From Chryseobacterium soldanellicola (lineage in GTDB: Bacteria; Bacteroidota; Bacteroidia; Flavobacteriales; Weeksellaceae), in assembly GCF_900100115.1 (NCBI RefSeq), contig NZ_FNKL01000004.1, forward strand, positions 186,001 to 250,000: a stretch of 64,000 nt of DNA, read 5' to 3'. Positions 1-8,544 of this stretch are shown here, one piece after another (position 1 is the stretch's first letter; every line of letters begins with the position of its first letter). A model generated the notes under the pieces. The model had not been told where the DNA came from and ran no database searches. It was given only the letters and a program-made list of their open reading frames with translations. Both the position numbers and the translations under genes were made by a program.

Positions 1-117
1 AGTGGCTTCCCTAGGTTAATTTGCCTTGATGACGGAAAAAGTTCAACTGTTTCAATAATAGGGTACAGTATACTTTCGGAATTATTATTTCAGAGTATTT
101 TTAGGAGATATATCTAA
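1..117 (+). CDS. possible 3' end of an ORF cut by the window edge
   Basis: Frame 1 is open from the first base to a TAA at 115-117 and encodes 38 residues, including the stretch GKSSTVSIIGYSILSELL. It may be the C-terminus of a plus-strand gene that begins before the window. I do not recognise a family. A 38-codon open frame in AT-rich DNA can also arise by chance. Confidence 0.3.
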   Translation, partial: SGFPRLICLDDGKSSTVSIIGYSILSELLFQSIFRRYI

Positions 118-301
118 ATATAGACATTATTATGAATAGTTTTTCAAGTTTAAATAAAATTGTGTCTGGCACAACTGATTTTTTTCTTCTTTTTTCAAAT
201 AAACTAAATTATAAACTCTTTAGGTCAATCTGAATAGACATGTGGCTTTATGTAACTAATAATAAAACAGTAATGAATCCCTTTTGATTTCAATTTGGAT
301 A
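118..301. other. AT-rich intergenic stretch, no gene seen
   Basis: There is no convincing open frame, RNA gene or strong hairpin here. It lies downstream of the minus-strand Fur-family gene and of the possible edge ORF. Confidence 0.5.
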
Positions 302-682
302 TCAAGCACATTTCGGACATATACCACTAACTATAAAATTATATTCCTCAACTATAAATTCTTTTGGAATATCGATACGAGGTATGACATTTTCAATGCA
401 TATCACCTCATTACATTTTTTACAGTTGAAATGTAAATGGTTATCGTTGTGAAGGTCTTTCTGACACGAATTACATCTGGCATAATTTACCACACCATCA
501 ATATTGACGATTTTATGAATATGCCCTTCTTCTTCCAGCCTGTCTAATATTCTATAAATCGTTACCCTATTACATAGATCTCCAAGTTTTTCGTGAATAA
601 TATGGTGTGACAATGCAGTATCTGAATTATTGATGAGATCAAGTACTTCCGATTTTGCTTTTGTATTTCTAACTTGTTTCAT
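302..682 (-). CDS. Fur-family metalloregulator (Zur-like), copy 1
   Basis: This is a 126-residue DNA-binding metalloregulator of the Fur family. The winged helix lies at about residues 8-60 and includes NRVTIYRILDRLEEEG. A His-rich metal region follows (H78, H82, H84). Cys pairs sit at C70/C73, C87/C90 and C122/C125; the last two match the structural zinc site of the family. The gene diverges from a TonB receptor at 795, and two palindromic operators (690-706, 729-745) fill the gap, the nearer starting 8 bp before its ATG. Autoregulation and control of the receptor are therefore likely. The paralogue at 17168-17554 is about two thirds identical over the first 60 residues. A zinc (Zur) rather than iron or peroxide role is my inference from the operator form and the ZnuD-like receptor nearby. 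Confidence 0.9.
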   Translation of the reverse strand: MKQVRNTKAKSEVLDLINNSDTALSHHIIHEKLGDLCNRVTIYRILDRLEEEGHIHKIVNIDGVVNYARCNSCQKDLHNDNHLHFNCKKCNEVICIENVIPRIDIPKEFIVEEYNFIVSGICPKCA

Positions 683-689
683 AATTTAA

Positions 690-706
690 TTGCAACTAAG
701 TTGCGA
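690..706. promoter_or_regulatory. palindromic operator A (Fur/Zur-type box)
   Basis: The 17-bp sequence TTGCAACTAAGTTGCGA is an inverted repeat of the form TTGCAAC-N3-GTTGCAA with one mismatch. It starts 8 bp upstream of the Fur-family ATG. Nearly the same box lies at 17144-17160, next to the second Fur-family gene and again 8 bp or less from its start. Binding by the regulator is inferred. Confidence 0.7.
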
Positions 707-731
707 TATTTAAAATTTATATATAGTTTTG
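701..731 (+). promoter_or_regulatory. candidate Bacteroidota promoter for the receptor operon
   Basis: A TTG at 701-703 and TAGTTTTG at 724-731 fit the -33 (TTG) and -7 (TAnnTTTG) pattern of Bacteroidota with a 20-bp spacer. The -33 part lies in operator A and the -7 part runs into operator B, so a bound regulator would block it. It points toward the gene at 795. Confidence 0.5.
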
Positions 732-745
732 CAACAAAGTTACAA
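729..745. promoter_or_regulatory. palindromic operator B (Fur/Zur-type box)
   Basis: TTGCAACAAAGTTACAA is a second inverted repeat, centred 39 bp from operator A. Its exact reverse complement occurs at 17105-17121, also centred 39 bp from its partner. It lies on the side of the divergent TonB receptor gene. Confidence 0.7.
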
Positions 746-794
746 TAAGTAAATTATTATTGTAACATTTCCAGCCCACCACATTTTATTATTT

Positions 795-3212
795 ATGAAA
801 TTTATGCTTTTTAAATATGGAAGCAAGGTTGTAAACAAATTTAATCTACAATTTGTAATGGTCTTCTTGATAAGCATTAATATCATCGAAGCCCAGCATG
901 CAATTTTAGGACGTATTTTTACTGAAAAAGATAGGGCCGTATATGGTGCTCATGTTAGTATTCAGAATCTTGATAATAAGACTTCCGAATCCAAGCTTAC
1001 CGACTTGTTGGGTCGATATCATTTTACCACTATACCCGGGAGCTATCTTATCAATGTTAGTGCGGATGGTTACAGATACCATCGCAGCGACACAATACGA
1101 ATTGATACCCGAAACCCTTACCCCATTAAGGATTTCTATCTTCAGAGCGAAGAAACTTCTATTGAAGCTGTTACTATTAAAGCTAAAAAACAGGCTATTC
1201 AAACTGATAAAGGGAAATTGATATTCAATGTAGCTGATTCCGGGTTAGCTGGCGGACTTAATGGATTAGAGCTGTTAAAAAAAATACCAGGGATAGGTGC
1301 CGGCCAAAATGATGAAATACTATTCAGGGGAGGTGCCGGCGTCAATGTAATGATTGATGGACGGATGACCTATCTGTTCGGCCCTCAAGTTAGTAACTAT
1401 CTCCAAGGTCTAAGTGCCGAAGATATTGATAAGATAGAGATCGATACGACACCGGGTGCCGATCTAGATGCTGCAGGGAATGCGGGGATCATCAATATTA
1501 AATTAAAGAAATCCACGAAAAAAGAGTTTTCCTTAGATTTACGGAGCGCTGTCTCCAAATCCCGATTCTGGAAAGTCAATGAGAATATCAGTGCTGGCTT
1601 CAGGTCTGAAAAATTAATTCTTAATGGTTCTCTCGATTATAATACACCCCACAGTTTTTCCAGGGGCAGCAGCGGTAACAGTATCAATAGTAGTGGCTCA
1701 GTTCAGCAGCTTACAAGGGAAAATGAAAAAACATTTAAAGTCAATTACTATACCTGGAGAGCTGGTGCTGCATGGCAATTTCTGCCAAAACATGATCTGG
1801 GCGTAAATTATCACGGGTATTATGATGACTTTAAAAGCACCAGACTGTCGGAAATTTCGTTTACAGGTCCAAGTGCAGTCAATTCCTCTCTTTATTCTTC
1901 GAATAATGTCAGAGAGCCTTATCATTATGACTCTGTATCTCTGACATACACTTACAATATCGATTCTTTAGGGAAAAAGGTAACAGCCGATGCTAATTAT
2001 ACTGTCTATCGTAATTTCTCTGATGGCCTGATGACCTCAACCTTGCAATCAATGGGAAGTACTGTTGTTACCCAATTGCGTTCCCATCAGCCGGGCACGA
2101 TTAAAATTACATCGTTCAAAACAGATGCTGAACTTCCTTTCACGATGTTTAAGATGAAAACTGGAATAAAATGGGCAGAAGTGAATAATGGTAATCAGTT
2201 TGTCTACAGTCATCCCACTGAAGGCAATTGGGAGGTGGATCCCAGTATCAGCAATAATTTCAGCTATTCAGAAAAAATTGGAGCAGTCTATGTCACTGCC
2301 AGTAAGGATTTCAGGACAACGTCAGCCGCTGTTGGGATACGAGCGGAATATACGGAAGTCGAGGGTTCATTTTCACAAAGTATACCCGTCTATAATTTTA
2401 GTTATACTAAATTATTCCCATCACTTTCAATAGAGCAGAAGATAGGCGATAGTCACAAGCTTGACATCTCATTAAGCAGAAGGATCAACCGGCCGGCGTA
2501 CGCTGACCTGAATCCGGTAAAGTGGTTTGTTGATCCGTATTTTTATTTCACAGGCAATCCCCGTTTGATACCGGAAATAGCCTGGGTTTATCAGATCAAC
2601 TACAGTCTTAAAAAAAAATATATTATTTCATTGGCCTACAACCAAAGTAAGAATTACATCAACCGAAGGCTTGTAATTGATAATACGCAAAGTATAGTGA
2701 GCAGAAGTGATAACTTTGGTGATTACAGACGCTTTGACCTCACATTTTCCGCACCTTTGAAATTAACTGCATTCTGGAACACCCAGACTTTCATCGATCT
2801 GAGCCATACATCGTATCCGATCTCAATGATTAATAATGATAAACTATTTAAGTTATATGGTATCAATGGAACATTGCAGAATACCTTTCAGCTTCCTGCG
2901 GGAATTTCAGCTACCCTGCAAATGACCTATTTTTCATCTGAGACTCGTGGAATCTATAAAACAGCACCAACAGGATTTGTCGACGTTGGCATTTCTAAAG
3001 GTTTTTTTAATAATAAGCTAGATGTTGTATTCAGTGCAAATGATATATTCAACAGCAACCGCTATAAGGGAATTTCCCAATCAGATATGATTGATTATTA
3101 TTACAACGACAGGCCATACAACCAGAACTTCGGTATATCGTTAAAATATCATCTTGGTAAAGCACTTGCCAGATCTTCGAGTTCAAAAACTGAAGAGCAG
3201 GAAAGATTATAA
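795..3212 (+). CDS. TonB-dependent outer-membrane receptor (OMP_b-brl_3 type)
   Basis: This 805-residue outer-membrane beta-barrel protein has a signal peptide ending near NIIEAQ (residue 34). A carboxypeptidase-regulatory-like beta-sandwich covers about residues 36-110, with the typical LTDLLGRYHFTTIPGSY pattern. A plug domain covers about 125-250 (LLKKIPGIG, MIDGRMTYLFG, IEIDTTPGADLDAAGNAG). The rest is a long barrel of the PF14905 kind. It lies behind the two Fur-type operators and heads a plus-strand cluster with a ZnuD-like receptor, so metal or metal-chelate uptake is the likely role. The substrate cannot be read from the sequence. Proteins of this subfamily vary in TonB dependence, and I see no clear TonB box. 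Confidence 0.85.
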   Translation: MKFMLFKYGSKVVNKFNLQFVMVFLISINIIEAQHAILGRIFTEKDRAVYGAHVSIQNLDNKTSESKLTDLLGRYHFTTIPGSYLINVSADGYRYHRSDTIRIDTRNPYPIKDFYLQSEETSIEAVTIKAKKQAIQTDKGKLIFNVADSGLAGGLNGLELLKKIPGIGAGQNDEILFRGGAGVNVMIDGRMTYLFGPQVSNYLQGLSAEDIDKIEIDTTPGADLDAAGNAGIINIKLKKSTKKEFSLDLRSAVSKSRFWKVNENISAGFRSEKLILNGSLDYNTPHSFSRGSSGNSINSSGSVQQLTRENEKTFKVNYYTWRAGAAWQFLPKHDLGVNYHGYYDDFKSTRLSEISFTGPSAVNSSLYSSNNVREPYHYDSVSLTYTYNIDSLGKKVTADANYTVYRNFSDGLMTSTLQSMGSTVVTQLRSHQPGTIKITSFKTDAELPFTMFKMKTGIKWAEVNNGNQFVYSHPTEGNWEVDPSISNNFSYSEKIGAVYVTASKDFRTTSAAVGIRAEYTEVEGSFSQSIPVYNFSYTKLFPSLSIEQKIGDSHKLDISLSRRINRPAYADLNPVKWFVDPYFYFTGNPRLIPEIAWVYQINYSLKKKYIISLAYNQSKNYINRRLVIDNTQSIVSRSDNFGDYRRFDLTFSAPLKLTAFWNTQTFIDLSHTSYPISMINNDKLFKLYGINGTLQNTFQLPAGISATLQMTYFSSETRGIYKTAPTGFVDVGISKGFFNNKLDVVFSANDIFNSNRYKGISQSDMIDYYYNDRPYNQNFGISLKYHLGKALARSSSSKTEEQERL

Positions 3213-3295
3213 TTAAAAATAACTAATGCAACAATGATGCGTTTAAAATAAAATTGATTAGTTTTGTAGCTCATTAAATAACTTGTATCATCTTC

Positions 3296-3679
3296 GTGAA
3301 AGGAAAATTAAGACATATTGCAACATTTTTGCTTACCCTATTTGTGGTATCTCAGCTTGTGCATGTCACGCATTCCCTTTCGCATTCAAAATATGATACT
3401 GAGCAGGAGAACAGTCCTTCAAAAAAAGTAGATTATAAATTCGCCGGTCATGATTTTCAGGACTACAATGCTGACAAGTCAGACCATCATCACCAATGTG
3501 TGATCTGCCATCATTTTGTTTACCATTATAATGTTTCCGATGTAGCAAAGATCTTTGTTGCTATTCTTATATCGCTATTTTTTGATGTTACTTCGTACAT
3601 TGATTTTACCTTATTCATCCCAAAAAGTTCTCTACTGTCAAGTATAGAGCCGCGTGGACCTCCTGTGAGAAATACCTAA
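3296..3679 (+). CDS. small His/Cys-rich membrane protein (DUF2946-like)
   Basis: The 127-residue protein starts at GTG. An N-terminal hydrophobic segment (about 8-25) is followed by a His-rich stretch (HVTHSLSH) and the cluster HHHQCVICHH at about 64-73. A second hydrophobic segment lies at about 83-108. The tail EPRGPPVRN recalls the R-x-P-P ending of DUF2946 proteins, which often sit beside metal-related TonB receptor genes. It lies between two receptor genes, 68 bp before the ZnuD-like one. A metal-binding or metal-sensing accessory role is an inference. A similar small protein with an RAPP tail precedes the siderophore receptor on the other strand (14487-14828). Confidence 0.65.
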   Translation: MKGKLRHIATFLLTLFVVSQLVHVTHSLSHSKYDTEQENSPSKKVDYKFAGHDFQDYNADKSDHHHQCVICHHFVYHYNVSDVAKIFVAILISLFFDVTSYIDFTLFIPKSSLLSSIEPRGPPVRNT

Positions 3680-3747
3680 ATTTTTCAACCTATATTATCA
3701 AATACTGATAATAACAATTTCTATTTATTTTACTATAAAACTCAGCA

Positions 3748-6096
3748 ATGAAGTATTTACTTGTTGGGCTGGTATTTACGATTGGTGGATTTTTCGGCTA
3801 TGGTCAGAAGCATTTCAGTATCATCGGATCTGTTTATGATGCCGATACCAAAGACCTTCTGCCCGATGTTATTGTAAAGCTGTCCCAAAACATCTCCCGA
3901 ACAAATGCGGGTGGTTCTTTTGTGATCAATAATTTAGCTCCGGGAAGCTATACCATTCAGTTTGAAAAGCTGAATTATGAGATTCAAATCGCATCTTTTG
4001 GTCTTGCAGACAGGGATATAAATGTCAGTATTTACCTTGATAAAGCTGCAACGAAAATCGATGAGGTCAAAATATCTCAGTCGTCCAAAGAACGACTGGC
4101 AAGGGAATCTTCTGCGGTAACTTATGAGGTGACCAAAGATTATCTTGATCAGAATCGGGAAAATACATTAATGCAAAGCCTTCAGAATCTACCCGGCATC
4201 CAAGCGATGGGAATCGGTGTCGGACAGTCAAAACCAATGATCAGAGGTCTCGGTTTTAACAGGGTTGTTGTTTCACAAAACGGCATTAAACATGAAGCGC
4301 AGCAGTGGGGAAGTGATCACGGGCTTGAAATAGATCAGCATGACGCAGGCAGTATTCAGATCGTAAAAGGGCCAGCATCACTATTATATGGATCGGATGC
4401 TCTTGGCGGCGTCATCGACCTTCGCCCATTTTCCGTTCCCTACAGTAATGGTATGGTAGGCAGCGTGCAGTTATTAGCGGAAAGCAATAACAATTTGCTG
4501 GGGACAACTGTCGGGATGCAGGCACAAAAAGACAGGTGGTTGTACCGTACCCGATTTACAGTAAATGATTACGGGGATTTTAAAGTTCCTGCTGATAAGA
4601 TCATTTATGAAAATTATGTTTTTGATCTTTCAGATAAGCACCTGAGAAATACAGCCGGTACTGAGAAAGATATGAGCTTCTCCTTCGGATATGCAGACTC
4701 CAGCTTCAAAACGGAAACTTTTTTAAGCAACTATAATGCGAAGAATGGTTTCTTTGCCAATGCCCATGGTTTGGAAGTCCGGACATCATCCATTGACTAT
4801 GACCACTCGGATAGAGATGTACATTACCCTTATCACACGGTCAATCATTTTAAAATGATCAATAACAGCACATTTATCTTCGATCATCATGAGCTTCGAC
4901 TAAATGTAGGTTTTCAGAACAATATCAGGGAAGAACACACTGAATCTGTGGCGCACGGTTATATGCCAAAACCGGCAGGAACGCTTGACCGGCGATATGT
5001 AAAAAATACGTTTACAGCAGACCTGCGGGATGAAATGAAGTTTACCTCCAAACACAGCATTATTTTCGGTGTGAATGCGGAGTATCAGAACAATGGCATT
5101 GATGGCTGGGGTTTTTTGATCCCTTCCTATGACCGTTTTACAGCAGGAGTTTATGCTTACGATAAACTGGAGATCCACAACAATTTATTTCTGCATTCCG
5201 GTTTAAGGTACGACCTGGGAATGATAAGTACCGAATCATACTATGACTGGTATCCCTCTCTTGTGGGTTCAGATATGGCATATCTACAGAGAGCATCGGA
5301 CAGTAAATTCAAATTTAACAATATCAGTGCAGTCGCAGGTCTCAGCTACATACGGAACAAAACAAACTATAAGATCAATATAGGGAAAAGTTTTAGAATT
5401 CCCCTGGCCAGCGAACTCTCGTCCAATGGGGTTAACTATCATATGTTCAGATATGAGAAAGGAAACCAGGACCTAAAGGCGGAAACTTCCTACCAGCTTG
5501 ATGCAGAAGCATCCTATGACGATGGTAAATTGGGCTTATCCTTAACACCCTTTATCAATTATTTTGATAATTATATCTACCTGAATCCTATCGCAAATTA
5601 CTTTGAAACATTACAGGTCTATGAATATACACAAAACAAAGTATTTCGGGCAGGCGGCGAAATAAGTGCAGAATACAGACCTTTTAAAAAATTAGGTATT
5701 GAAGCAACGGCGGCGTATGTCTATTCCAGACAGACGAACGGACTTAAAAAAGGATTTACACTGCCATTCTCACCACCACTCAGAGCACTTTTTTCTGTGA
5801 ACTACCTCTTTAACAATATTTGGTTTCTTCAGGATTTGAGGCTTAAAACCGATTTTCGTTTTTCCGGTAAACAAAACAATATTGTACCACCTGAAAGAAC
5901 AACAGACGGTTATGGCGTGCTGGATGTAGCACTTGCAGCAATAATACGCGTCTTTAAAGAACATCATCCAACAATCAGGCTGAAAATAAATAATCTGTTT
6001 AATCAAAAATATTTCGACCATCTGAGCTTTTACCGTTTGATCGAAGTTCCGCAGCCCGGAAGGAATGCCTCAATATCATTAACAATTCCATTTTAA
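3748..6096 (+). CDS. ZnuD-like TonB-dependent receptor
   Basis: This is a 782-residue outer-membrane receptor with a signal peptide ending at GYGQ. A carboxypeptidase-regulatory-like domain spans about 24-105, and a plug spans about 115-235 with LPGIQAMGIGVGQSKPMIRG, GSDHGLEID and IVKGPASLLYGSDALGG. These plug blocks are typical of the family that includes the zinc receptor ZnuD and related BtuB/CirA-like proteins. A 22-strand-type barrel follows and ends in an aromatic residue (TIPF). The neighbours are a Fur-family regulator with a shared control region, His-rich lipoproteins downstream, and a His/Cys-rich membrane protein upstream. Zinc or another divalent metal is the best guess; copper or a metal chelate remains possible. 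Confidence 0.85.
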   Translation: MKYLLVGLVFTIGGFFGYGQKHFSIIGSVYDADTKDLLPDVIVKLSQNISRTNAGGSFVINNLAPGSYTIQFEKLNYEIQIASFGLADRDINVSIYLDKAATKIDEVKISQSSKERLARESSAVTYEVTKDYLDQNRENTLMQSLQNLPGIQAMGIGVGQSKPMIRGLGFNRVVVSQNGIKHEAQQWGSDHGLEIDQHDAGSIQIVKGPASLLYGSDALGGVIDLRPFSVPYSNGMVGSVQLLAESNNNLLGTTVGMQAQKDRWLYRTRFTVNDYGDFKVPADKIIYENYVFDLSDKHLRNTAGTEKDMSFSFGYADSSFKTETFLSNYNAKNGFFANAHGLEVRTSSIDYDHSDRDVHYPYHTVNHFKMINNSTFIFDHHELRLNVGFQNNIREEHTESVAHGYMPKPAGTLDRRYVKNTFTADLRDEMKFTSKHSIIFGVNAEYQNNGIDGWGFLIPSYDRFTAGVYAYDKLEIHNNLFLHSGLRYDLGMISTESYYDWYPSLVGSDMAYLQRASDSKFKFNNISAVAGLSYIRNKTNYKINIGKSFRIPLASELSSNGVNYHMFRYEKGNQDLKAETSYQLDAEASYDDGKLGLSLTPFINYFDNYIYLNPIANYFETLQVYEYTQNKVFRAGGEISAEYRPFKKLGIEATAAYVYSRQTNGLKKGFTLPFSPPLRALFSVNYLFNNIWFLQDLRLKTDFRFSGKQNNIVPPERTTDGYGVLDVALAAIIRVFKEHHPTIRLKINNLFNQKYFDHLSFYRLIEVPQPGRNASISLTIPF

Positions 6097-6114
6097 ATAC
6101 ATATACAAAATCTT

Positions 6115-6594
6115 ATGAAGTTAGAAATCCTGAAACGTATAATCTTACTTAGCATCTTCATTATGGCAGCGTCCTGTGACAAAGAAGATGAGCAGATCGA
6201 CACTGAAAAACCGGTGTTAAACCTCAGCTATGACAATGCTTTTCCTAAGTCCTGCGCAGTCCTAAAGCGTGGCAATACATATATTTTCCGTGCTTTGGCA
6301 ACAGATAACATAGGTGTTGCTTCTTACAGCATCGATATCCATCACAACTTTGACCAGCATACCCACGACGATCAACCCGGCGTATGTCCGCTTGATCCTA
6401 AGAAGACAGCTGTAAAACCGATGATCTACATGCAGAACTTCGCAGTGCCTGATGCAGGGACCAGTTATGAAATCTATCGCGAAATTTCAATTCCACAGGA
6501 CATTGATCCTGGTGACTATCACTGTCAGATCTCTACGATCGACAAGACCGGATGGCAGTCCCGAACATCTGTAGATATAAAAATTATTGAATAA
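6115..6594 (+). CDS. DUF4625-type lipoprotein with His-rich loop
   Basis: The 159-residue lipoprotein has lipobox MAASC (Cys21) followed by an acidic linker. One beta-sandwich-like domain of the DUF4625 kind follows (TEKPVLNLSYDNAFP, LATDNIGVASYSIDIHHNFD). At about 76-91 there is a His/Asp/Cys-rich loop with the pattern HHNFDQHTHDDQ and a following Cys, which looks able to bind a metal. It starts 18 bp after the ZnuD-like receptor, so the two are surely co-transcribed. It may pass metal to the receptor or sit on the cell surface. DUF4625 has no established function. Confidence 0.75.
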   Translation: MKLEILKRIILLSIFIMAASCDKEDEQIDTEKPVLNLSYDNAFPKSCAVLKRGNTYIFRALATDNIGVASYSIDIHHNFDQHTHDDQPGVCPLDPKKTAVKPMIYMQNFAVPDAGTSYEIYREISIPQDIDPGDYHCQISTIDKTGWQSRTSVDIKIIE

Positions 6595-6605
6595 AAAATA
6601 GAACA

Positions 6606-7433
6606 ATGAAAAATACATTTTCAAAAACCTTTTCGACCATTACTGCTGTTGTATTGCTGTTAATTACTTCATGTAGAAATGATGACGAGCAGATGCAGCC
6701 TCAACCAAATATTATTGCGTTAGAGGTGGGTTTGGGCAATAGCCACACAAGTTACATCGGATCAGATATTCATATTGAAGCAGAAATTGAGGCATCAGGA
6801 AAAATCAACACCGTCGAAGTCGAAGTTTTCAAAAAAGATGGGGCTGGATGGCAGACGAAAAAAGTGTATTCAGAATTTTCCGGTCAGCTTAACACCACTT
6901 TCCACAAACACATTGACGTGGCTCCAGATGCCGCACCGGGGAACTATGTGCTGCGGATGAAAGTGACAGACATGCTGGGTCAATCTAGAACAGTTGATGA
7001 AGATCTTGAACTGATCATCCTGCAAGACAGTGTTTCACCGATCATTAATATTACCACATTCCCTGCAGCGAATAAGTTGTTTTTAAATGGCGAGACCATT
7101 ACCATTTCAGGAACGGTATCAGATAACATTGCGTTGGGTAATGTTCTCGTGGCATTGGTCCGCGAAGAGGATCTGATTCCTGACGGAAACTTGTCTGACA
7201 CCCACTCGCAAATCATTACCATGTTGGATCTGCGTGATTTTGCATCAACGGAGATTCAGGATTTTACAGCATCGATTAACGTCGGCGCAACATCGGACTA
7301 TGGTTTCCCACCAAAACCGATTCAAGGCGCCAATGCTTGGAAATCTGGTTCCTATTATATCGTGGTAAAAACAAAGGACGCTTCTCAGAACGTCACTTTT
7401 TCACAACATTATCCAATTAAAATTAATCTTTAA
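6606..7433 (+). CDS. DUF4625-type lipoprotein, longer paralogue
   Basis: This 275-residue lipoprotein (lipobox LITSC) starts 11 bp after the previous gene. It appears to hold two immunoglobulin-like beta-sandwich units: about 35-135 (SHTSYIGSDIHIEAEIEASG, HKHIDVAPDAAPGNYVLRMK) and about 145-270 (SPIINITTFPAANKLFLNGE, SGTVSDNIALGNVLVAL). The first repeats the plan of the neighbouring 159-residue protein, including a conserved D-x-x-P-G-x-Y near its end. It is likely a surface or periplasmic partner of the ZnuD-like receptor. The His-rich loop of the shorter paralogue is mostly missing. Confidence 0.7.
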   Translation: MKNTFSKTFSTITAVVLLLITSCRNDDEQMQPQPNIIALEVGLGNSHTSYIGSDIHIEAEIEASGKINTVEVEVFKKDGAGWQTKKVYSEFSGQLNTTFHKHIDVAPDAAPGNYVLRMKVTDMLGQSRTVDEDLELIILQDSVSPIINITTFPAANKLFLNGETITISGTVSDNIALGNVLVALVREEDLIPDGNLSDTHSQIITMLDLRDFASTEIQDFTASINVGATSDYGFPPKPIQGANAWKSGSYYIVVKTKDASQNVTFSQHYPIKINL

Positions 7434-7466
7434 TCATTTTTTTTACTAACATTTTAATTTATCATT

Positions 7467-8390
7467 ATGAAAATCAAGACATTTATTTTTTTACTGTCTG
7501 CAGCTTCAGGCGCTGTGTATGGACAACAAACAACATTACAGCATTTCGATCCTTCACTGGTGACACCGATTGCAAGTGCATACGGTGGGTCAGAAGGTTA
7601 TCTCACGGGACACAATGACTACGGAGATGAAGAATTTGCTGAAAAATATGAGATACAGGGTAACGGAATATTGCACGGCATTTCAGCAATACATTTAGGG
7701 CAGGATGGAACACCAGGTTCCATAGTAGCCTCATACAGAGCGTATTCTGTGGGGTCTGCAGGTCTTCCGGAAACAGCTCTGGCCAATAAAAATGTTTCGT
7801 ATGGTGCAATTCCTGTGAATGGACAGCTGAACACGGTGATGTTTGATAACCCGGTCAATGTTTCCAGCAGCTTTTTTGTGTCCTTTCGTTTAGGAGATTA
7901 TCTGCACGGTGGATTAGGAACAAAAAGAATTGCTATTGCACACAGTCCAGATGGCACAAGGCCAGCATCAGATTTTACGACCTTCGGACGAAATGTCATC
8001 CGTTGGCATAGCCACGGTGCAGCGGTTTGGAAAGACTACAGGACAGAAAATTTCTCTGATGTGTCGCCCGCAGTGTATTTTGCACTTTTCCCACTGGTTG
8101 AACTCAATAATCTGGCTGTCGTGGATTTCAATAAAAAAGGCAATGTCGGCGCTGTTTATCCGAATCCTTCCAACGGTAACTTCATTGTACCTGTGAAAAC
8201 AAGCTCAGGGGGAAACGCTTCATTCAAATTGTTCGACATGTCGGGTAAACTGATAGTTGACAAACAAGCTAACTTAAGCTCTGGTGCAAATGAATTTAAA
8301 TTTTCAGAGGAAAATCTGCAAAAAGGGAATTATATTCTTTTAATCAAAACACCTGAAGGCAATGTTTCACAGAAAGTAAGTATCCGATAA
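7467..8390 (+). CDS. T9SS-secreted protein with type A sorting domain
   Basis: This 307-residue exported protein has a signal peptide ending AVYGQ. The central beta-rich part (about 20-215) has no family I can name; it contains scattered His residues (DYLHGG, RWHSHGAAVWKDY). The last 75 residues form a type A (Por secretion) sorting domain: YPNPSNGNFIVPV, FKLFDMSGKLI, LQKGNYILLIKT and a basic end VSQKVSIR. The protein should cross the outer membrane through the type IX system and become surface-attached or released. It is the last gene of the receptor cluster and lies 33 bp after the DUF4625 gene, so a surface role in metal capture is plausible but not shown. Confidence 0.8.
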   Translation: MKIKTFIFLLSAASGAVYGQQTTLQHFDPSLVTPIASAYGGSEGYLTGHNDYGDEEFAEKYEIQGNGILHGISAIHLGQDGTPGSIVASYRAYSVGSAGLPETALANKNVSYGAIPVNGQLNTVMFDNPVNVSSSFFVSFRLGDYLHGGLGTKRIAIAHSPDGTRPASDFTTFGRNVIRWHSHGAAVWKDYRTENFSDVSPAVYFALFPLVELNNLAVVDFNKKGNVGAVYPNPSNGNFIVPVKTSSGGNASFKLFDMSGKLIVDKQANLSSGANEFKFSEENLQKGNYILLIKTPEGNVSQKVSIR

Positions 8391-8435
8391 ATACAAGAAT
8401 TTTTTCATTCATAATTTTTTCATTGATTAATTTTG

Positions 8436-8460
8436 CCCTGATTTTATATCAGGGTTTTTT
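8436..8460 (+). terminator. rho-independent terminator of the plus-strand receptor operon
   Basis: The stem CCCTGAT (8436-8442) pairs with ATCAGGG (8448-8454) and is followed by six T residues. It lies 45 bp after the stop of the T9SS protein gene. Confidence 0.8.
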
Positions 8461-8479
8461 ATGCCAGACACACAAAATA

Positions 8480-8509
8480 AAAGCAGAAATATTATCAATT
8501 TTCTGCTTT
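8480..8509 (-). terminator. hairpin ending the minus-strand ABC operon
   Basis: AAAGCAGAAA (8480-8489) and TTTCTGCTTT (8500-8509) form a perfect 10-bp stem with a 10-nt loop. On the minus strand it is followed by a T-rich run and lies 35 bp past the ATPase stop. It faces the plus-strand terminator, so the two operons are insulated. Confidence 0.65.
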
Positions 8510-8544
8510 GTAATTGGCCCTAAAATTTGTTATCTTACAACTAT

